A DNA stretch of 38,237 nucleotides from Planctomycetota bacterium (lineage in GTDB: Bacteria > Planctomycetota > UBA1135 > UBA2386), in the NCBI GenBank assembly GCA_019636245.1, contig JAHBXX010000044.1:1-38237 (forward strand), given 5' to 3'. Every line of letters starts with the position of its first letter. Positions within the stretch are counted from its first letter, which is position 1. Below, piece after piece: positions 21,926-32,321 of this stretch. Both the position numbers and the translations under genes were made by a program. Under the pieces are notes generated by a model. The model saw only the letters and a program-made list of their open reading frames with translations. It was not told where the DNA came from and did not search any database.

Positions 21926-23907
21926 GCCGCGCTCACGAGGCGTTCGGCGGCGGCGATGCCGCGTTGCAGCGCCAGTTCGCGCCCGGCATCGAGGCCACGG
22001 CCGCCGAAGCGCACCTCCTGGTAGGCGGCGAGCGCCGTCCGCACCTCGGCGGGCAGTTGCCCCTGCGCGTCGAGGCGAGCGGTCAGGCGCTCCAGCGTCT
22101 CGCCGGGCTGCCGCGGCCGGCCGGCGACCGCGAGCGCCCGCAGCAGCCGCGCCAACAGCCGCCGCGCGCTGCGGGCGACGGGCGGCAGCGGGGCGGCCGT
22201 GCGCGGCGGCGTCCGGGCCCGCCACAGGGTCGAGGCCAGGACCAGCAGCAGCAGCGCGGCCGCCAGCCACGGTTGCTGCAGGAACACGAGGGCTCGGTGC
22301 CAGTCGCGGTCGGGTCCGACGCCCTCGGCCGCCGGCGCGGCGCCGGGCCGCGCGGCGTCGCCCGGACGCGGCGACGGCTGGCCGCGCTCCGCGGGCGGCG
22401 TCGGGTCGAACACCACGTAGCCACGGCCGGTGTAGGGGATCTCGACCCAGGCGTGCGCGTGCTGGGAGCCGTAGAGCCGCGCCGTGGCGTCGCCGCGGTC
22501 CGGTTCGCCGCCGTAGAGGCCGACGCCGATGCGGCACGGGATGCCGCGCAGCCGCAGCAGCAGCGCCGCCGCCGAGGCGAAGTGCATGCAGTAGCCGCGG
22601 CGCTCGTCGGCGGCGAACAGGAAGTTCTCGATCGTGTGCGCGAACGGGCCCGCGGGCTCGATGCGGTCGTAGCGGCAGTGCGCGGCGAGCCCGGCGGCGA
22701 TCGCCGCCATCGCCGGCGACGGCTCGGGGCCGACGCCCCAGGCCTCGAGCAGCCGGCGGAACCGGTCGTGGTCGAGATCCTCGGGCAGCGTCAGCAGGCC
22801 GAGTCGGCGTGCGCGTCGATCCACCGGCAGGTCCGCGGGCGGCGGCGGCAGCCGCTGGTAGGCGAGCTCGTAGACGTCGAGGCGGCTGGTCGGCAGCTGC
22901 CGCAGCCATTCGCGGGCATCGTCGGCCACGAGTCCGTCGAGACCCTCGATCGCGACCGTGCCCGGCGGCGCGAACACGAACTGCCGCGCGCCGGCGAAGC
23001 GCTCGATGGCCAGCTGTTCGACGCGCACCTGCGGCAGCGGACGGCGCAGCCGATGGGTCGCCACGGTGCCGAGGGCGACCGGATCGAGGCCGCCGACGCG
23101 CCAGCGGTCCAGCCCCGGCGCGGCGAAGAAGCCGGAGCGCAGGTACAGATCCGCGGGCACCGTCCGGCCGTCGATCGCGTGCACGCGCACGAGCTGTTCG
23201 GCGTGCAGGTCGGCGAGCAGGCCGCCGCCGTCGAGCACGAAGGTGTCGTCGAGGCCGATGCGGTGCGGCGCCCGCTCGACGGGGGCCGCCGCCGGCGCGC
23301 GGGCGCGGCCCGGCGAGGGCAGCAGGCCGAGCGTGCGGTCGACGGCCAGCGCGGCGACGAGGCACGGCAGCGCCAGGCCGAGGGCCGAGGCCAGCAGCGG
23401 GCCCGCCGTCGCCGTGGCCGCGGCGCGTGGTGCGGCGTGGCCCGTCCGGCAGGCGGCGAGGTGCGCGGTCGCGCGCAGGTGGGTGCAGGCGGCGAGGCCG
23501 AAGGCCACCACCAGCGGTGCGCGCACGCCGTCGAGGATCGTGCCGACGAGCAGCACGCAGAAGCTCAGGAACAAGCCGAGCGGTCGGTCGGACTCCTGCT
23601 GCCGCGCGACGGCGAACGCCATCGGCGGCAGGATGGTGCCGGCCAGCGCGGCCGGCCGCGACAGGCTGCCGGCGTGTTCGACCGCCAGCCACAGCGCCAG
23701 GGCCTGCAGCGCCATCGCCAGCAGGGCGCGCTGCCACGGCGCCTCGGTGCGCGGCAGCCGACCGAGCAACGCCCCGGGCGCCACCAGCGCCGCCAGCCAG
23801 CCGATCGGGAAGTCGCCGGCCGGCAGGTTGGCGAGCGCCAGGCCGGCGCCGGCCAGCAGCGACAGGCCGGCGAGCCGGGCGGTGCCTGACGGGACGGCGG
23901 CGGTCAT
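21895..23907 (-). CDS. Membrane-bound transglutaminase-like protein (TgpA-like)
   Basis: 670 residues. Several N-terminal hydrophobic helices, including RLAGLSLLAGAGLALANLPA and LFLSFCVLLVGTILDGV, place it in the inner membrane. The long periplasmic-type domain has the Cys-His-Asp triad of transglutaminase/papain-like proteins: RRGYCMHFASAAALLLRLRG (Cys440), HAHAWVEIPY (His485) and VVFDPTPP (Asp501). A final hydrophobic helix (WLAAALLLLVLASTLW) is followed by a cytosolic tail resembling DUF4129. It is third in the MoxR / DUF58 / transglutaminase operon, a common set thought to act in envelope processing. The start overlaps the DUF58 stop (ATGA). Confidence 0.85.
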   Translation of the reverse strand: MTAAVPSGTARLAGLSLLAGAGLALANLPAGDFPIGWLAALVAPGALLGRLPRTEAPWQRALLAMALQALALWLAVEHAGSLSRPAALAGTILPPMAFAVARQQESDRPLGLFLSFCVLLVGTILDGVRAPLVVAFGLAACTHLRATAHLAACRTGHAAPRAAATATAGPLLASALGLALPCLVAALAVDRTLGLLPSPGRARAPAAAPVERAPHRIGLDDTFVLDGGGLLADLHAEQLVRVHAIDGRTVPADLYLRSGFFAAPGLDRWRVGGLDPVALGTVATHRLRRPLPQVRVEQLAIERFAGARQFVFAPPGTVAIEGLDGLVADDAREWLRQLPTSRLDVYELAYQRLPPPPADLPVDRRARRLGLLTLPEDLDHDRFRRLLEAWGVGPEPSPAMAAIAAGLAAHCRYDRIEPAGPFAHTIENFLFAADERRGYCMHFASAAALLLRLRGIPCRIGVGLYGGEPDRGDATARLYGSQHAHAWVEIPYTGRGYVVFDPTPPAERGQPSPRPGDAARPGAAPAAEGVGPDRDWHRALVFLQQPWLAAALLLLVLASTLWRARTPPRTAAPLPPVARSARRLLARLLRALAVAGRPRQPGETLERLTARLDAQGQLPAEVRTALAAYQEVRFGGRGLDAGRELALQRGIAAAERLVSAAQARPATGQR

Positions 23908-24977
23908 TCCATCTCCCCGCCGACGAGTGTCACGGTGCGCGGCATCGCCGCGATCTCCGGCGAGGCGGCGTAGGCGCCGGCCGGGATCCAGAAGCAGTGC
24001 TCGAGCCGGCGCAGCTCGTCGAACCACTCCGGGCCCAGCGGTCGGTGCGGCGAGGGCTCGGCCGCCGCCAGCAGCGTCAGCAGTTCGTGTTCCTGCACCG
24101 GTCCCTGCACCAGGAAGCGCGCCGGCGCTTCGCCGAGCACCAGCACGAGCACCTGGGCCGCCTGCCGCCGCAGGTGCGCCACCAGCGCGGCGCAGGCGCC
24201 GAGGCTCCACTCGAAGCGGCGGGTGCCGCGGCGCAGCGGCCGGCCGGGGGGGCGGCGCAGGTCGAGCACCACGCCCACGGTCTGCGGCAGACGGCCGCGC
24301 GTCACGCGCCGCACCAGCGTGCCGAGCGCGGCGCTGCGCAGCGCGTGCACGCTGCGGGCATCCTCGTGCGGCAGGTGCTCGCGCAGCGAGTGGAACTCGA
24401 GCCCGGTCTCGACGGCGCGGTCGAGCGGCGCCGCCTGCTGCGCGGCGAGCGCCTGCACGACCTCGGCGGACAGCGGCACGCGCGCCGGTTCGGTGACGAA
24501 ATCGGTGGCGACGGGGATCACGGCCCGCGACCGGAACAGGGCCAGCGGCCACGACGAGGCCAGCACGAACACGCGCTCGACCACGTGGCTGCGCTGCAGG
24601 CTGCGCCCGCGCAGGGCGACCGGCACCGGTCGGCCGGGCGGCAGCGTCGGCAGCAGCAGCGGCGGCTCGTGCCGCATCGTGCGCGGTTCGCAGAACAGGC
24701 ACTCGCGCGCCGGCCGCCGGCCGTGGTGCACCACCGTCACCTGGTCGACGAACAGCGCGCCGGCCACGGTGCGGCGCGGGGACACCTGCACCTCGGTGTG
24801 GTGCAGGCGGCGTTGCTTGGCGACGAAGTCGACCACCAGCGGCGCCGCCAGCATCGCCGCGGCGAGGCGCGCGGTGGTGTCGTCGCCGAGCCACGCGGCG
24901 CCGGCGGCGAGCGCCGTCAGCCACGCGACGACCTTGCCGCGCAGCGTCCATTCGATCGAACGGCTCGCCGTCGCCAT
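23904..24977 (-). CDS. DUF58 domain protein
   Basis: 357 residues. Two hydrophobic helices lie near the N-terminus (VVAWLTALAAGAAWLG, ARLAAAMLAAPLVVDFV), then a beta-rich part. The DUF58 core follows: LEFHSLREHLPHEDARSVHA leads to LRSAALGTLVRR and a VWA-like VGVVLDLRRPP. The usual Gly-Asp of the P-(G/E)-D-x-x-R motif is replaced by His-Glu-Asp. DUF58 proteins normally partner a MoxR AAA+ ATPase, here the neighbouring gene 9 nt upstream. The ATGA overlap with the transglutaminase gene confirms co-translation. Confidence 0.85.
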   Translation of the reverse strand: MATASRSIEWTLRGKVVAWLTALAAGAAWLGDDTTARLAAAMLAAPLVVDFVAKQRRLHHTEVQVSPRRTVAGALFVDQVTVVHHGRRPARECLFCEPRTMRHEPPLLLPTLPPGRPVPVALRGRSLQRSHVVERVFVLASSWPLALFRSRAVIPVATDFVTEPARVPLSAEVVQALAAQQAAPLDRAVETGLEFHSLREHLPHEDARSVHALRSAALGTLVRRVTRGRLPQTVGVVLDLRRPPGRPLRRGTRRFEWSLGACAALVAHLRRQAAQVLVLVLGEAPARFLVQGPVQEHELLTLLAAAEPSPHRPLGPEWFDELRRLEHCFWIPAGAYAASPEIAAMPRTVTLVGGEME

Positions 24978-24986
24978 CGGGTCGGC

Positions 24987-25925
24987 TCAGTCCGGCAGGG
25001 GCGTCTGGGCGAGGATCTCGTGCAGCAGCGCCTCGCTGCTGCCGCCGCCGCGCCCGGTCATGCGGTGGGCCCACGCCGGTACCAGCAGGGCCCGCACGTC
25101 GTCGGGCACCACGAAGTCGCGGCCGTGCACGAACGCCCGGGCACGGCAGGCGCGGTGCAGCGCCTGGGCGCCGCGGGTGCTGACGCCGAGCACGGCGTCG
25201 CCGCTGGTGCGGGTGCGGTTCGCCAGGGTCACCATGAACGTCGTCAGCTCCCGGTCGCAGCGCACCTGCTCGATCGCGGCGCGGGCGGCGCGCAGGTCGT
25301 CGCGGCCGGCGACCGGCCGCTGTTCGTCGACGAGCCGGTGGCCGTCCTCGCTGGCGACGACGTCGACCTCGTCCTCGGGCGTCGGATAGCCGAGGCGCAG
25401 GCTCAGCAGGAAGCGATCGAGCTGGTTCTCGGGCAGCGGGTAGGTGCCGGCCGCGGTCATCGGGTTCTGCGTCGCGATGACGAAGAACGGATCCGGCAGC
25501 ACGTGGCTCTCGCGGTCGATCGTGACCCGGCGCTCGGCCATGCACTCGAGCAGCGCCGACTGCGTGCGCGGCGGCGTGCGGTTCAGTTCGTCCGCCAGCA
25601 GCACCGACGTGAACACGGGGCCCGGGCGGAACGTCAGTTCGCCGGTGCGCGGGTGGTAGACCTGGGCGCCGACGATGTCGCTCGGCAGCAGGTCGGCGGT
25701 GCACTGCACGCGCTGGAACGGCAGGTCGAGCGCCTTCGCCAGGCTCTTCGCCAGCAGCGTCTTGCCGACGCCGGGGTGGTCCTCGATCAGCAGGTGGCCG
25801 CCGGCAAGCAGCGCCGTGACCGCGAGTTCGATCGCCTCCTCCTTGCCGCGGAGGGTCTCGGCGATGGTGGCAACGAGCTGCTGCGCGAGGGGAGACATCC
25901 GGGGAAGCCGGGGGGCGGTGCGCAT
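24987..25925 (-). CDS. MoxR-family AAA+ ATPase
   Basis: 312 residues. Walker A HPGVGKTLLAKS (Lys55), Walker B VLLADELNR (Asp112-Glu113), a PPRTQSALLECMAE segment, and the sensor-1 region FFVIATQNPMTAAGTYPLPE are characteristic of MoxR/RavA-type chaperone ATPases. The C-terminal lid includes GVSTRGAQALHRACRARAF. It would remodel or activate a partner together with the DUF58 protein downstream. The start is uncertain: 25925 (used here) or 25898 (MSPLAQQ), neither preceded by a clear ribosome site. Confidence 0.9.
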   Translation of the reverse strand: MRTAPRLPRMSPLAQQLVATIAETLRGKEEAIELAVTALLAGGHLLIEDHPGVGKTLLAKSLAKALDLPFQRVQCTADLLPSDIVGAQVYHPRTGELTFRPGPVFTSVLLADELNRTPPRTQSALLECMAERRVTIDRESHVLPDPFFVIATQNPMTAAGTYPLPENQLDRFLLSLRLGYPTPEDEVDVVASEDGHRLVDEQRPVAGRDDLRAARAAIEQVRCDRELTTFMVTLANRTRTSGDAVLGVSTRGAQALHRACRARAFVHGRDFVVPDDVRALLVPAWAHRMTGRGGGSSEALLHEILAQTPLPD

Positions 25926-26024
25926 GCTAACCAGAGTCGGGTGCGGCGGCGGCTGGTCGGCAACGTCGCCCGGCCCGGTGTGGTTCGCTGCGGCGCCGGC
26001 CGCGGGCGCGACGCCGGGAAGAAG

Positions 26025-26060
26025 ACGCGGCGCAGCGGGACGGAACCCGCTGCGCCGCGT
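26025..26060 (-). terminator. Strong hairpin downstream of the exported protein gene
   Basis: Perfect 15-bp stem (left arm ACGCGGCGCAGCGGG) with a 6-nt ACGGAA loop, followed on the minus strand by CTTCTTCCC. It lies 114 nt after the end of the minus-strand gene at 26174 and before the MoxR operon, so it probably separates the two transcripts. Confidence 0.6.
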
Positions 26061-26173
26061 GCGGCCGCCGGCGCCAGGAAGCCGACCGTGGGTGCTCTCC
26101 CGGACCCCCGGCCGACCGACGGCACCGTGTCCTCCCAGGCGCGATCGGTTGCGGCGCCGGCGGCTGCGGGAAG

Positions 26174-26593
26174 TCAGCGGCGCCCGCCGGTGTCGGTCGT
26201 CGGCAGGGTGATCCCGTCGATCCCCGACAGGCGGATCGCCGCCGGATCGTCGAGCGGCAGCCGGGGGCTCACGGCGACGGCCTGGCCGTAGCAGGTGCCT
26301 CCGCGCGAGAACCCGGGCAGCGGCACCCTGAAGCCGAGGTTGGGGCCGTCGGCGACCACGAACCCCGTGACCAGGGCCGGATCGACGCCGAGCAGCTGGC
26401 CGCCGGGCAGTTCGACCTGGCCGAGCTCGAAGCCCAGCACGACGATCGCGAGGTCGCCGGGGCGGGCGCGGCCGACCTCGGCCACCAGCTGGCCGTCGCG
26501 GACGGCCAGGTCCAGCGTCATTTCCTGGGCGGCGAGGCCCGCGGCGAACAGAGAGGAGAGGAGAAGACCACCGAATGCGTGTTGCGAGTTCAT
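26174..26593 (-). CDS. Small exported protein of unknown function
   Basis: 139 residues. Signal peptide LLLSSLFAAGLAAQ, then a compact beta-rich domain: LDLAVRDGQLVAEVGRARPG, IVVLGFELGQVELPGG, VADGPNLGFRVPLPGFSRGG, and a C-terminal IRLSGIDGITLPTTD. No family is recognised. It is monocistronic, ends before a strong hairpin, and diverges from the TIGR00300 gene with a 117-nt gap. Confidence 0.65.
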   Translation of the reverse strand: MNSQHAFGGLLLSSLFAAGLAAQEMTLDLAVRDGQLVAEVGRARPGDLAIVVLGFELGQVELPGGQLLGVDPALVTGFVVADGPNLGFRVPLPGFSRGGTCYGQAVAVSPRLPLDDPAAIRLSGIDGITLPTTDTGGRR

Positions 26594-26710
26594 GCCCCTG
26601 GCAGGGGCGGGGCCGGTGGCGGCGGAAGCCGGCGGCGGCGGATTTCCGCGCCAGGGGCCAGGGCGGTTCCGCCTTACCGCCGGCCCGCATCCGCGGCTAC
26701 CCTCGCGGGG

Positions 26711-27979
<1,269 letters not shown>

Positions 27980-27997
27980 CCGCGGCCGTTCGGCTCA

Positions 27998-28019
27998 CGG
28001 CCCGCGGCCATGCGGGCCG
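27998..28019 (+). terminator. Hairpin after the TIGR00300 gene
   Basis: 8-bp perfect stem (CGGCCCGC / GCGGGCCG) with a GGCCAT loop, 19 nt after the stop codon. No T-run follows, so it is only a candidate; it ends 15 nt before the next start. Confidence 0.35.
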
Positions 28020-28033
28020 ATAGGGTCGATGCC

Positions 28034-29110
28034 ATGGCGATCCTGCTCCCCGCCTGCCTCCTGCCGCTGCTGCTGCCCCAGGATCCGCCGCCGGTGCCGG
28101 TGCTGCATCCCGAGGTGGTGCTCGCGGCGGCGACCGATCCGGTGCCGCTGGCCGAGTTCGGCCTCGGCGACGGCGGCCTCGGCGCCGGCGAACGGGCGAC
28201 GCTGCGCTGGAGCGCCGGCGGCTGCACCACGGCCGGCGGGGTGCGCATCGAGTGCCGGTCGGCCGGCGTCAAGCTGACCTTCCCGTCGGGACGCGAACTG
28301 CTGGTGGCGGCCGACGGTCTGGTCCATCTGCGGACGGGCGAGTTCGCCGGGCCGTTCGCGACCGGGCTCGAGTTGCGGCTCGGCTGCGGCACGCTGGTGC
28401 GCATCGCCCTGTCGGCGAGCGCGCGCCAGCGGCTGCGCGACGTGCAGGTCGTCGACGGCGAACGCGTGCTGCAGCCGTGGCGCCGCGGCGAGCCAGCGAC
28501 CTGGATCGACCGGCCGTCGGCGTGGGCCGGGCTGCGCTTCTGCTGCTGCGGCGACGGCGGCGATCTCTATCGGGCGGTCGCGTTCGGCCCGCTCGTCGTG
28601 CTCGACCGCACGCTGGTCGCCGCCGATCGCGCCGATCGCGCGCCGCGCGAACGACTGGTCGTGCTGACGGCGCCGTTGCTGCAGTCGATGGGCGAACTGG
28701 CGCGCCAGCACCGGCAGCCGGATGCGGCCGTGCGGCGCGCGGTGGCGACCGTGGCCGCGGTCGCCGGCCGGGGCGACACGATCTTCCCCGCCGGCGCGGC
28801 CCTGGCGCGCGCCGAGCGGCACGAGCTGCGCTGGCTCCTGCGCGGCGGCTACGAACTGCAGCTGCAGCTCGACGGACCGCTGGCTCCGCGGCTGTCGCTG
28901 TTCGCCGGCGATGGCCCGCGGCCGATGGTCGAGTGGACGCTGCTCGGCAGTCCGGCGGTCTACCTCGGCAATCCGCTGGAGGAGGCGGTGGAGAAGCGCT
29001 GGCACGGCAACGGCACGCGCCTGCCGCGCGTCGCCGCCGACCTGCAGGCGCGCGAGCTGCTGTTCGAGCGCGCCTACGCGATGGGCGTGATCGGGCGCCT
29101 GCGCCGCTAG
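28034..29110 (+). CDS. Exported protein of unknown function
   Basis: 358 residues. A short hydrophobic N-terminus (ILLPACLLPLLLPQDPPP) serves as signal or anchor; the start was taken directly before it. A mostly beta N-terminal half (ERATLRWSAGGCTTAGGV, KLTFPSGRELLVAADGLV) is followed by a domain with GLRFCCCGDGGDLYRAVAFG and a C-terminal ELRWLLRGGYELQLQLDGP. I recognise no family. The adjacent Cys residues are unusual for a secreted protein. It converges on the PIN remnant. Confidence 0.65.
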   Translation: MAILLPACLLPLLLPQDPPPVPVLHPEVVLAAATDPVPLAEFGLGDGGLGAGERATLRWSAGGCTTAGGVRIECRSAGVKLTFPSGRELLVAADGLVHLRTGEFAGPFATGLELRLGCGTLVRIALSASARQRLRDVQVVDGERVLQPWRRGEPATWIDRPSAWAGLRFCCCGDGGDLYRAVAFGPLVVLDRTLVAADRADRAPRERLVVLTAPLLQSMGELARQHRQPDAAVRRAVATVAAVAGRGDTIFPAGAALARAERHELRWLLRGGYELQLQLDGPLAPRLSLFAGDGPRPMVEWTLLGSPAVYLGNPLEEAVEKRWHGNGTRLPRVAADLQARELLFERAYAMGVIGRLRR

Positions 29111-29112
29111 CC

Positions 29113-29126
29113 AACGGCCGGCCGTT
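29113..29126. repeat. 14-bp perfect palindrome
   Basis: AACGGCCGGCCGTT, directly after the stop codon at 29110 and before the VapC remnant. It could form a short stem or be a protein-binding site, and no T-run follows. Confidence 0.35.
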
Positions 29127-29142
29127 CGCCGATGGCCCGTGC

Positions 29143-29352
29143 CTACACCAGGGGGTTGCGGGTGCGGATCGAGGCGAATCGCGAGAAGTCACGGTCCGCG
29201 GTCCGCAACTCGCGCACGCCGTGCTGCAGGCAGATCGCCGCCACGCGTGCATCGTGGACCTGAGGGCCGGCGATGCGTCCCTGGTCGACGAGCGCGTGCA
29301 GGTGACGCCAGTGCTCACCGCCCCCCGACCGCGTGAACGCCGACGCGGAGTG
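29143..29352 (-). pseudogene. Truncated VapC-like PIN-domain toxin
   Basis: The last 69 codons read HSASAFTRSGGG, then VHDARVAAICLQHGVRELRT and ADRDFSRFASIRTRNPLV, which is the C-terminal half of a VapC RNase. It retains the two C-terminal acidic residues (in VHDAR and TADRDF). The N-terminal part with the first catalytic Asp is missing: upstream sequence in this frame is Arg/Ser-rich non-coding-like. No VapB antitoxin frame was found next to it. The rest of the 444-nt gap (29353-29554) holds nothing I can identify. Confidence 0.7.
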
Positions 29353-29554
29353 CGGCGGGTGACGTCGGGGATCGCGCCTTGCGCTCGGACCTGAGGTGCG
29401 ACGGAACCTGCGCCTGGCCGCCGGCGTCCAAGCGCGGCGCGGTCGAGACAGGCTGTTTCGTCTCGAATCTCCTCCAGCGTCCCATGCCCACCTCGTCGGG
29501 CCTGCCGACCGCGCGCTTTCTCCCCGCCGGCCGGGGTCGCCGCCGGGAGCCGGC

Positions 29555-30520
29555 TCAGTTGCGGCGGCGGCCGACGGCTTCCTTCGCCCGCGGCGAACGA
29601 TGCTCGCGCAGCGCCGCTTCCACCGCCGGATCCTGGCCGGCCTCGTGCATGCGCAGCAGCGCATCGAGGGCGCTGTCGGTGTTGGTGGCGCCGATCGCCA
29701 GCAGCAGCGCCGCCCGATCCTGCGCCTGGCCGGCGCTGCGCAGCCGCTGTTCGAGCCGCGCGGTGGCGCCCTCGCCGTGCAGCAGCTTGCCGATGCGGCC
29801 GACGGCGCGTGCGTAGTCGGGATCCTGGACCTGGCCCAGCGAGACCGCGAGCGCCTCGAGCAGCCCGTCGAGGCGCTGCTCGGCGCACAGCTCGGCCAGG
29901 GCGATCTTGTGCGGCACGTCGTCGACCTCGCCGCTGGCGCGGGCGACGAGCTGGCTCCACTGCACGCCGGTGAGGCGCCTTTGCAGGTCGGGGCGCTCGG
30001 CGAGGAAGCGCGCCGCCTCGGTGCGCAGTTCCGGCGCGCCCTGCAACGCGGTCGTGCACAGCGCGGCGGCCGTCTCGGCCGGCGGCGCGCCGGCGTCGCT
30101 GGCGGCGAGCAGCGCGGCGAAGCGCACGGCCGGGTCGGCGTCGAGGTCGGCGCCGACGAGCGGGTTGCTGCCGGCCCAGCCGACCATCTTGTAGAACGGC
30201 CCCTCGCTGGCGGGCAGTTCGAGCCGGGCCGCCTGTTCGCTGGCGTCCTGCAGGCAGTAGAGCCTGGACTGGCGCGGCGTCGGGCGCTGGTGCAGGCCGA
30301 GCTGCGGCCAGTCGAGCACGGTGAGCGCCGTCTGCCCCGCGGCGCCGCGCACGGCGCGCAGCACCTGCAGCCGGTGCAGCACCACGCCTTCGTGTTCGGT
30401 GCGGGCGACGCCGCGCGCGACGACGACGGCGTCGGCGTCGACGAGTCCGCGGCGGAGGTCCTGCGCCGCCGCAGCGGCGCACAGGCAGAGGAGCAGGGAC
30501 GTCGTCAGGGCCTTGCGCAT
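29555..30520 (-). CDS. Exported helical-repeat-like protein
   Basis: 321 residues. Signal TTSLLLCLCAAAAAQ. The N-terminal ~100 residues are beta-rich (LVDADAVVVARGVART, VVLHRLQVLRAVRG). The rest reads as HEAT-like helical pairs, for example DADPAVRFAALLAASDAGAP, PHKIALAELCAEQRLDGLLE and DRAALLLAIGATNTDSALDA. It starts one nt after the stop of the metalloprotease-like gene, so the two form an operon and may act together in the envelope. Specific function is unknown. Confidence 0.7.
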   Translation of the reverse strand: MRKALTTSLLLCLCAAAAAQDLRRGLVDADAVVVARGVARTEHEGVVLHRLQVLRAVRGAAGQTALTVLDWPQLGLHQRPTPRQSRLYCLQDASEQAARLELPASEGPFYKMVGWAGSNPLVGADLDADPAVRFAALLAASDAGAPPAETAAALCTTALQGAPELRTEAARFLAERPDLQRRLTGVQWSQLVARASGEVDDVPHKIALAELCAEQRLDGLLEALAVSLGQVQDPDYARAVGRIGKLLHGEGATARLEQRLRSAGQAQDRAALLLAIGATNTDSALDALLRMHEAGQDPAVEAALREHRSPRAKEAVGRRRN

Positions 30521-30521
30521 G

Positions 30522-32315
30522 TCAGTTGCCGTAGAAGACCTGCTCGCGCAGGTAGGCGAGGTTGAGCCGGTTGAACGCGGTCGCGGGGTGGATCGCCAGG
30601 CTGTAGGACAGCGAGGGACTCATCACGTTGGTGGCGCCGCTCGGGAACAGCGACGGCGTGCGGATGTGGCCGTCGGTCGAGCCGGGGAAGTTGACCGGGT
30701 CGTTGCCATAGAGCCCGACCGGCATCGCGCCGTTGCGCACCAGGCCCATCGAGTGCCCGCACTCGTGCGCCACGACCACCGCGGTGAAGCGAGCCAGGCC
30801 GGCGATCGCGGTGTCGATCAGGCCGGAGCGGGCGTCGGTGAGGCCACCCGTGAGACGGGCGCCGTCGCTGGCATCGCCGCCGACCGGCACGCCGCCGAGC
30901 GACGGCGCCAGCGGGTCGAAGGTGAGCCGGAACGCGGTCGACGCCGGCGGCCCCATGCCGTTCGCGGCCAGCGTGTGCAGGAAGACGCCGAGGCGCTGGC
31001 CCTGGAAGCTGGTGCTGGTGTTGTCGTTCTGCGTGGCGTTCGACGGATCGAACAGGGCGATGCCGAGTACGCCGGCGGTCGTCGACGAGCCGGCGATGCT
31101 GATCCGCGAGAAGCCGATCTGGTTGTAGGGCAGGCTGACGTTGTTGCCGAAGCTGCCCGACGGCGCCGTCGTCGTGAACACCACCTTGGTGCCGCTGTAG
31201 AGCGCGGCCAGGTCGGCGAGCAGTTCGCTGCGGAGCCGCGCCGCCACCACGGCGTTGCTGTCGAGGTCGCCATCGACGTTGGGGATCGGGCTGCCGTTCT
31301 GCAGGCCGAGCACGCGCAGCACGTCCTCGTAGTCGCTGCGCCCGTTGGCGCCGGCGACCACGCCGACCGACACGCCGCCGGCGATCGCGCTGGTGGTGAA
31401 GGACTCGACGTCGCGGCTGAAGTCGAGCACCCACACCTGCTGCGCGTTCACCGTGGTCTCGAACGGCTGCAGCGCCGGCGTGAAGGCGCGCGCCGTGGCG
31501 GCGAAGGTCCGGGGCGCCGAGGCGAGGCCCGAGGCGTCGACGACGACGCAGGTGAGGGTGAACGGCGCGTTCGGGAACTGCACGTCCTCCGGCACCCGGT
31601 AGCTCGCCGCGGAGTTGCTGGTCGCCACGGCGACCAGGAACGGCCGCAGGTTGGCGCCCGGCAGCTGCGAGCCGGCGGGCGTGCCGACCGCGACCGTGGC
31701 CGTGATCTGCGTCCGCGTGTGGTCGATTGTGCCGCTGTCGCTGAAGGCGAGGTCGAGCGTCCAGCCGTTCGCCGGCACCTGCAGCGTGCCGCCGGCGGGG
31801 CCGGTGCCGTTCAGGGCGCCGTCGATCGCGGCGATGGTGACGTTGCCGAGCGTCGGCGCCGCGCCGTCGCTGGTGCCGATCGTGACCGGCGCGCCGTCGA
31901 TGCCGAAGGCGCCGCCGAGGTCGCGGACGACGTCGTTGCCGGGCCCGAAGGCGATCGTCGTCGTGCCGGGCGTGAAGGCGACCCCGGCTCCCAGCGTCAC
32001 CGCCACCGCGCGTGGCCCGATCCGGGACGGCGGCGCCGTGACGTCGCCGAGTGTCGCGTTGCCCGACAGCAGCACGTCCGTGTCGGTGAGCAGGGCGCCC
32101 GCCACCAGCTCGACGTCTTCGGAGAAGAACAGCTGCAGCGTCTCGCCGGCGGCGGGGGTGGCGCCGGCGCCGACGAAGGCGGCTGTGACGATCACCGGCG
32201 GCAGGTTGGGCGCGGCGCCGCCGCTGCTGCCGCAGCCAGCGGCCACGGCCAGCAGCAGGGCGAATGCGGCGGCGGCGGGAAACTGCTGATGCGAAGGGCG
32301 GGCGGATCCGATCAT
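30522..32315 (-). CDS. Exported zinc-metalloprotease-like lipoprotein
   Basis: 597 residues. Signal FALLLAVAAGCGSSGG with a lipobox Cys at about residue 31. The long N-terminal part contains Big/SbsA-type strands (GETLQLFFSEDVELVAGAL, GTTTIAFGPGNDVVRDLGG) typical of surface lipoproteins. Near the C-terminus is VVAHECGHSMGLV (His517, Glu518, His521), a zinc-protease HExxHxxG motif, and NVMSPSLSYS at a Met-turn-like distance. The third metzincin ligand, expected ten residues after His517, is Arg527, so the zinc site is atypical or completed elsewhere. It heads an operon with the repeat-like protein. Confidence 0.8.
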   Translation of the reverse strand: MIGSARPSHQQFPAAAAFALLLAVAAGCGSSGGAAPNLPPVIVTAAFVGAGATPAAGETLQLFFSEDVELVAGALLTDTDVLLSGNATLGDVTAPPSRIGPRAVAVTLGAGVAFTPGTTTIAFGPGNDVVRDLGGAFGIDGAPVTIGTSDGAAPTLGNVTIAAIDGALNGTGPAGGTLQVPANGWTLDLAFSDSGTIDHTRTQITATVAVGTPAGSQLPGANLRPFLVAVATSNSAASYRVPEDVQFPNAPFTLTCVVVDASGLASAPRTFAATARAFTPALQPFETTVNAQQVWVLDFSRDVESFTTSAIAGGVSVGVVAGANGRSDYEDVLRVLGLQNGSPIPNVDGDLDSNAVVAARLRSELLADLAALYSGTKVVFTTTAPSGSFGNNVSLPYNQIGFSRISIAGSSTTAGVLGIALFDPSNATQNDNTSTSFQGQRLGVFLHTLAANGMGPPASTAFRLTFDPLAPSLGGVPVGGDASDGARLTGGLTDARSGLIDTAIAGLARFTAVVVAHECGHSMGLVRNGAMPVGLYGNDPVNFPGSTDGHIRTPSLFPSGATNVMSPSLSYSLAIHPATAFNRLNLAYLREQVFYGN

Positions 32316-32321
32316 GGGGGC

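Noticed and set aside
21294..26291. 1,665-codon plus-strand frame across the transglutaminase/DUF58/MoxR operon
   Set aside because: Arg/Pro/Ser-rich shadow of three recognised minus-strand genes.
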